Assembly (NCBI GenBank): GCA_016839985.1 | Contig: JAEOTG010000369.1 | Span: 1-5,157 of the forward strand | DNA: 5,157 nucleotides | Origin: Candidatus Heimdallarchaeota archaeon | GTDB lineage: Archaea; Asgardarchaeota; Heimdallarchaeia; Heimdallarchaeales; Heimdallarchaeaceae | Reading direction: 5' to 3' | Part shown: positions 4,323 to 5,157 of the stretch, piece by piece | How the letters are laid out: each line of letters starts with the position of its first letter | Numbering within the stretch: position 1 is the stretch's first letter | Notes under the pieces: generated by a model | Seen by the model: the letters and a program-made list of their open reading frames with translations, nothing else | What the model was told of the DNA's origin: nothing | The model's database searches: none | Program-made: the position numbers and the translations under genes

Positions 4323-5157
4323 TTATCCTCTACTTTTCTTTATTGTTGATGAAACTATATCTAATGATTCATCTGAAACAGTAATAGGTATTACGCATCC
4401 AGGTGAAATAATAATTCTATTATTGTTTTTTTGAGATACTTCGATTGAGTCTAAAATATTCTGTTTTATTTTATCCTTATCTCCATCAATCAAAACTTTT
4501 GTTTCATCTATTCCTGCAAGTAATCCTCGTTTAGAAATTCTTGTTGCTTCTTCTAAACTGGGCCATGTAAGTTGATCATGCCAATTAAAAGCATCTGTTT
4601 TGATTTTTTCAGTTACTTGTTTGAAAAAAATTTTTTCTCCATGAATATGTAATACAGTAAACTCTGATTTTTTCTTAATTTTCTCTATTATCTTCTTAAG
4701 AAAGAATATTTCATATTTCTCCACTTCTTCCCATTGGAGTTCAGTTTCTCTGAGATGTTGTGACGCTAAGAATATCCCATCAGCTCCTGAATCTATTGAA
4801 GAGAGCGCGAACTCAAGCATTACATCATAAAGAATATACAGACTATCCTTCATTGTTCTTGGATGATTTTTAAGATTGTTAACTAAATCTTGATCCATTT
4901 TTGATGCTACCATCAATGGTGAAAAAATTGTCATCATTTTCGGTAACGATTCTAGTTTTTTATTTATGAGTTCAACTGTTTTTATTTGATCACCAAACTC
5001 TCCCTCATTAACATTTACTGGTTCTATTGTTTCCCAATCAAGAGCACTCTTTATACTGAATTCATCACATCTAGTGCTTCCAGTGATAGAATCATATTCT
5101 TTAGAAACCTTACATCCATAATCTACAACAGGATATCTTCCATGTGGACTGATTTTC
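4323..5157 (-). CDS. URO-D-superfamily protein (uroporphyrinogen decarboxylase / corrinoid methyltransferase type), N-terminus cut by window edge
   Basis: The frame is open from the right edge to the TAA at 4325-4323, giving 277 visible residues; about 65-70 residues are probably missing compared with a usual length near 345. The ATG at 4937 is internal, because the sequence before it reads as family protein (ISPHGRYPVVDYGCKV at visible residues 2-17, LDWETIEPV, then MTIFSPLMVASKM). Further landmarks, in visible-residue numbers, are SGADGIFLASQ at 123-133, VLHIHGE at 168-174, FNWHD at 190-194 and ISPGCVIPI at 250-258. Members include HemE and zinc-dependent corrinoid methyltransferases such as MtaA, which bind zinc through HxC and a later Cys. 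Here the first pair is HxH (HIHG) while the later Cys (254) is kept. It is not a standard HemE; the NWHD subgroup has no assigned function that I know. The gene begins the visible four-gene minus-strand cluster, whose promoter lies outside. Confidence 0.85.
   Translation of the reverse strand, partial: KISPHGRYPVVDYGCKVSKEYDSITGSTRCDEFSIKSALDWETIEPVNVNEGEFGDQIKTVELINKKLESLPKMMTIFSPLMVASKMDQDLVNNLKNHPRTMKDSLYILYDVMLEFALSSIDSGADGIFLASQHLRETELQWEEVEKYEIFFLKKIIEKIKKKSEFTVLHIHGEKIFFKQVTEKIKTDAFNWHDQLTWPSLEEATRISKRGLLAGIDETKVLIDGDKDKIKQNILDSIEVSQKNNNRIIISPGCVIPITVSDESLDIVSSTIKKSRG
4326..4331 (-). promoter_or_regulatory. Shine-Dalgarno of the PH-like protein gene, inside the URO-D coding end
   Basis: The minus-strand AGAGGA is formed by the last two sense codons (Arg-Gly) of the URO-D gene and lies 8 nt before the ATG at 4317. 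The ribosome ending the URO-D frame covers it, so the two genes should be translationally coupled. Confidence 0.65.

Noticed and set aside
4935..4937. ATG at 4937 as start of the URO-D gene
   Set aside because: The frame remains open to the window edge and the upstream residues match the family pattern, so this Met is internal and the gene is simply truncated by the window.
1..5157. CRISPR arrays, tRNA or rRNA genes, insertion sequences, toxin-antitoxin pairs
   Set aside because: No regularly spaced direct repeats, no cloverleaf or TPsiC-like pattern, no transposase-like protein and no terminal repeats flanking a gene were found on reading both strands.

Overview
The window is about two-thirds A+T, densely coded, and looks archaeal. 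The best evidence for that is a V4R-domain protein fused to a longin-like N-terminal region, a homologue of the methanofuran-biosynthesis ASKHA family (MfnF-like), and TATA boxes of the TTTAAATA/TATAAATA type placed where they predict short or absent mRNA leaders. The longin-like plus V4R combination, and the small two-helix membrane protein with a PH-like tail, suggest an Asgard archaeon. This lineage call is inferred from protein character only, with moderate confidence, and no marker gene is present to settle it.

Layout, left to right. (1) 1-174, minus: the first 58 codons of a gene for a secreted or membrane-anchored protein, with a clear Shine-Dalgarno and TATA box. A perfect 22-bp dyad covers the predicted transcription start, and a second half-site overlaps the TATA box. 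(2) 263-598, minus: a 111-residue protein with an extremely arginine-rich N-terminus, a short hydrophobic stretch and an acidic tail. (3) 599-706: a divergent intergenic region with a TATA box inside a perfect 9+9-bp dyad. (4) 707-1315, plus: a class I SAM-dependent methyltransferase, convergent with the next gene across only 15 bp. (5) 1331-5157, minus: a four-gene cluster read right to left. It consists of a URO-D-superfamily protein (cut off by the window edge), a two-TM PH-like protein, an MfnF-like ASKHA protein with altered phosphate-binding motifs, and a longin-like/V4R protein.

How the genes may work together. The URO-D and PH-like genes are 5 nt apart and the ASKHA and V4R genes overlap by 8 nt, so each pair is probably co-translated. 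The two pairs are separated by 46 nt holding a perfect 13-bp inverted repeat with A6/T6 flanks, which may be a terminator or attenuator. The URO-D protein belongs to a superfamily that includes corrinoid methyltransferases, and the ASKHA protein resembles a methanofuran-biosynthesis enzyme. The cluster therefore has a one-carbon flavour, yet key catalytic-type residues are altered in both, and their partners look like membrane-trafficking or sensor modules. The cluster is the most unusual part of the window; its actual function cannot be read from the sequence.
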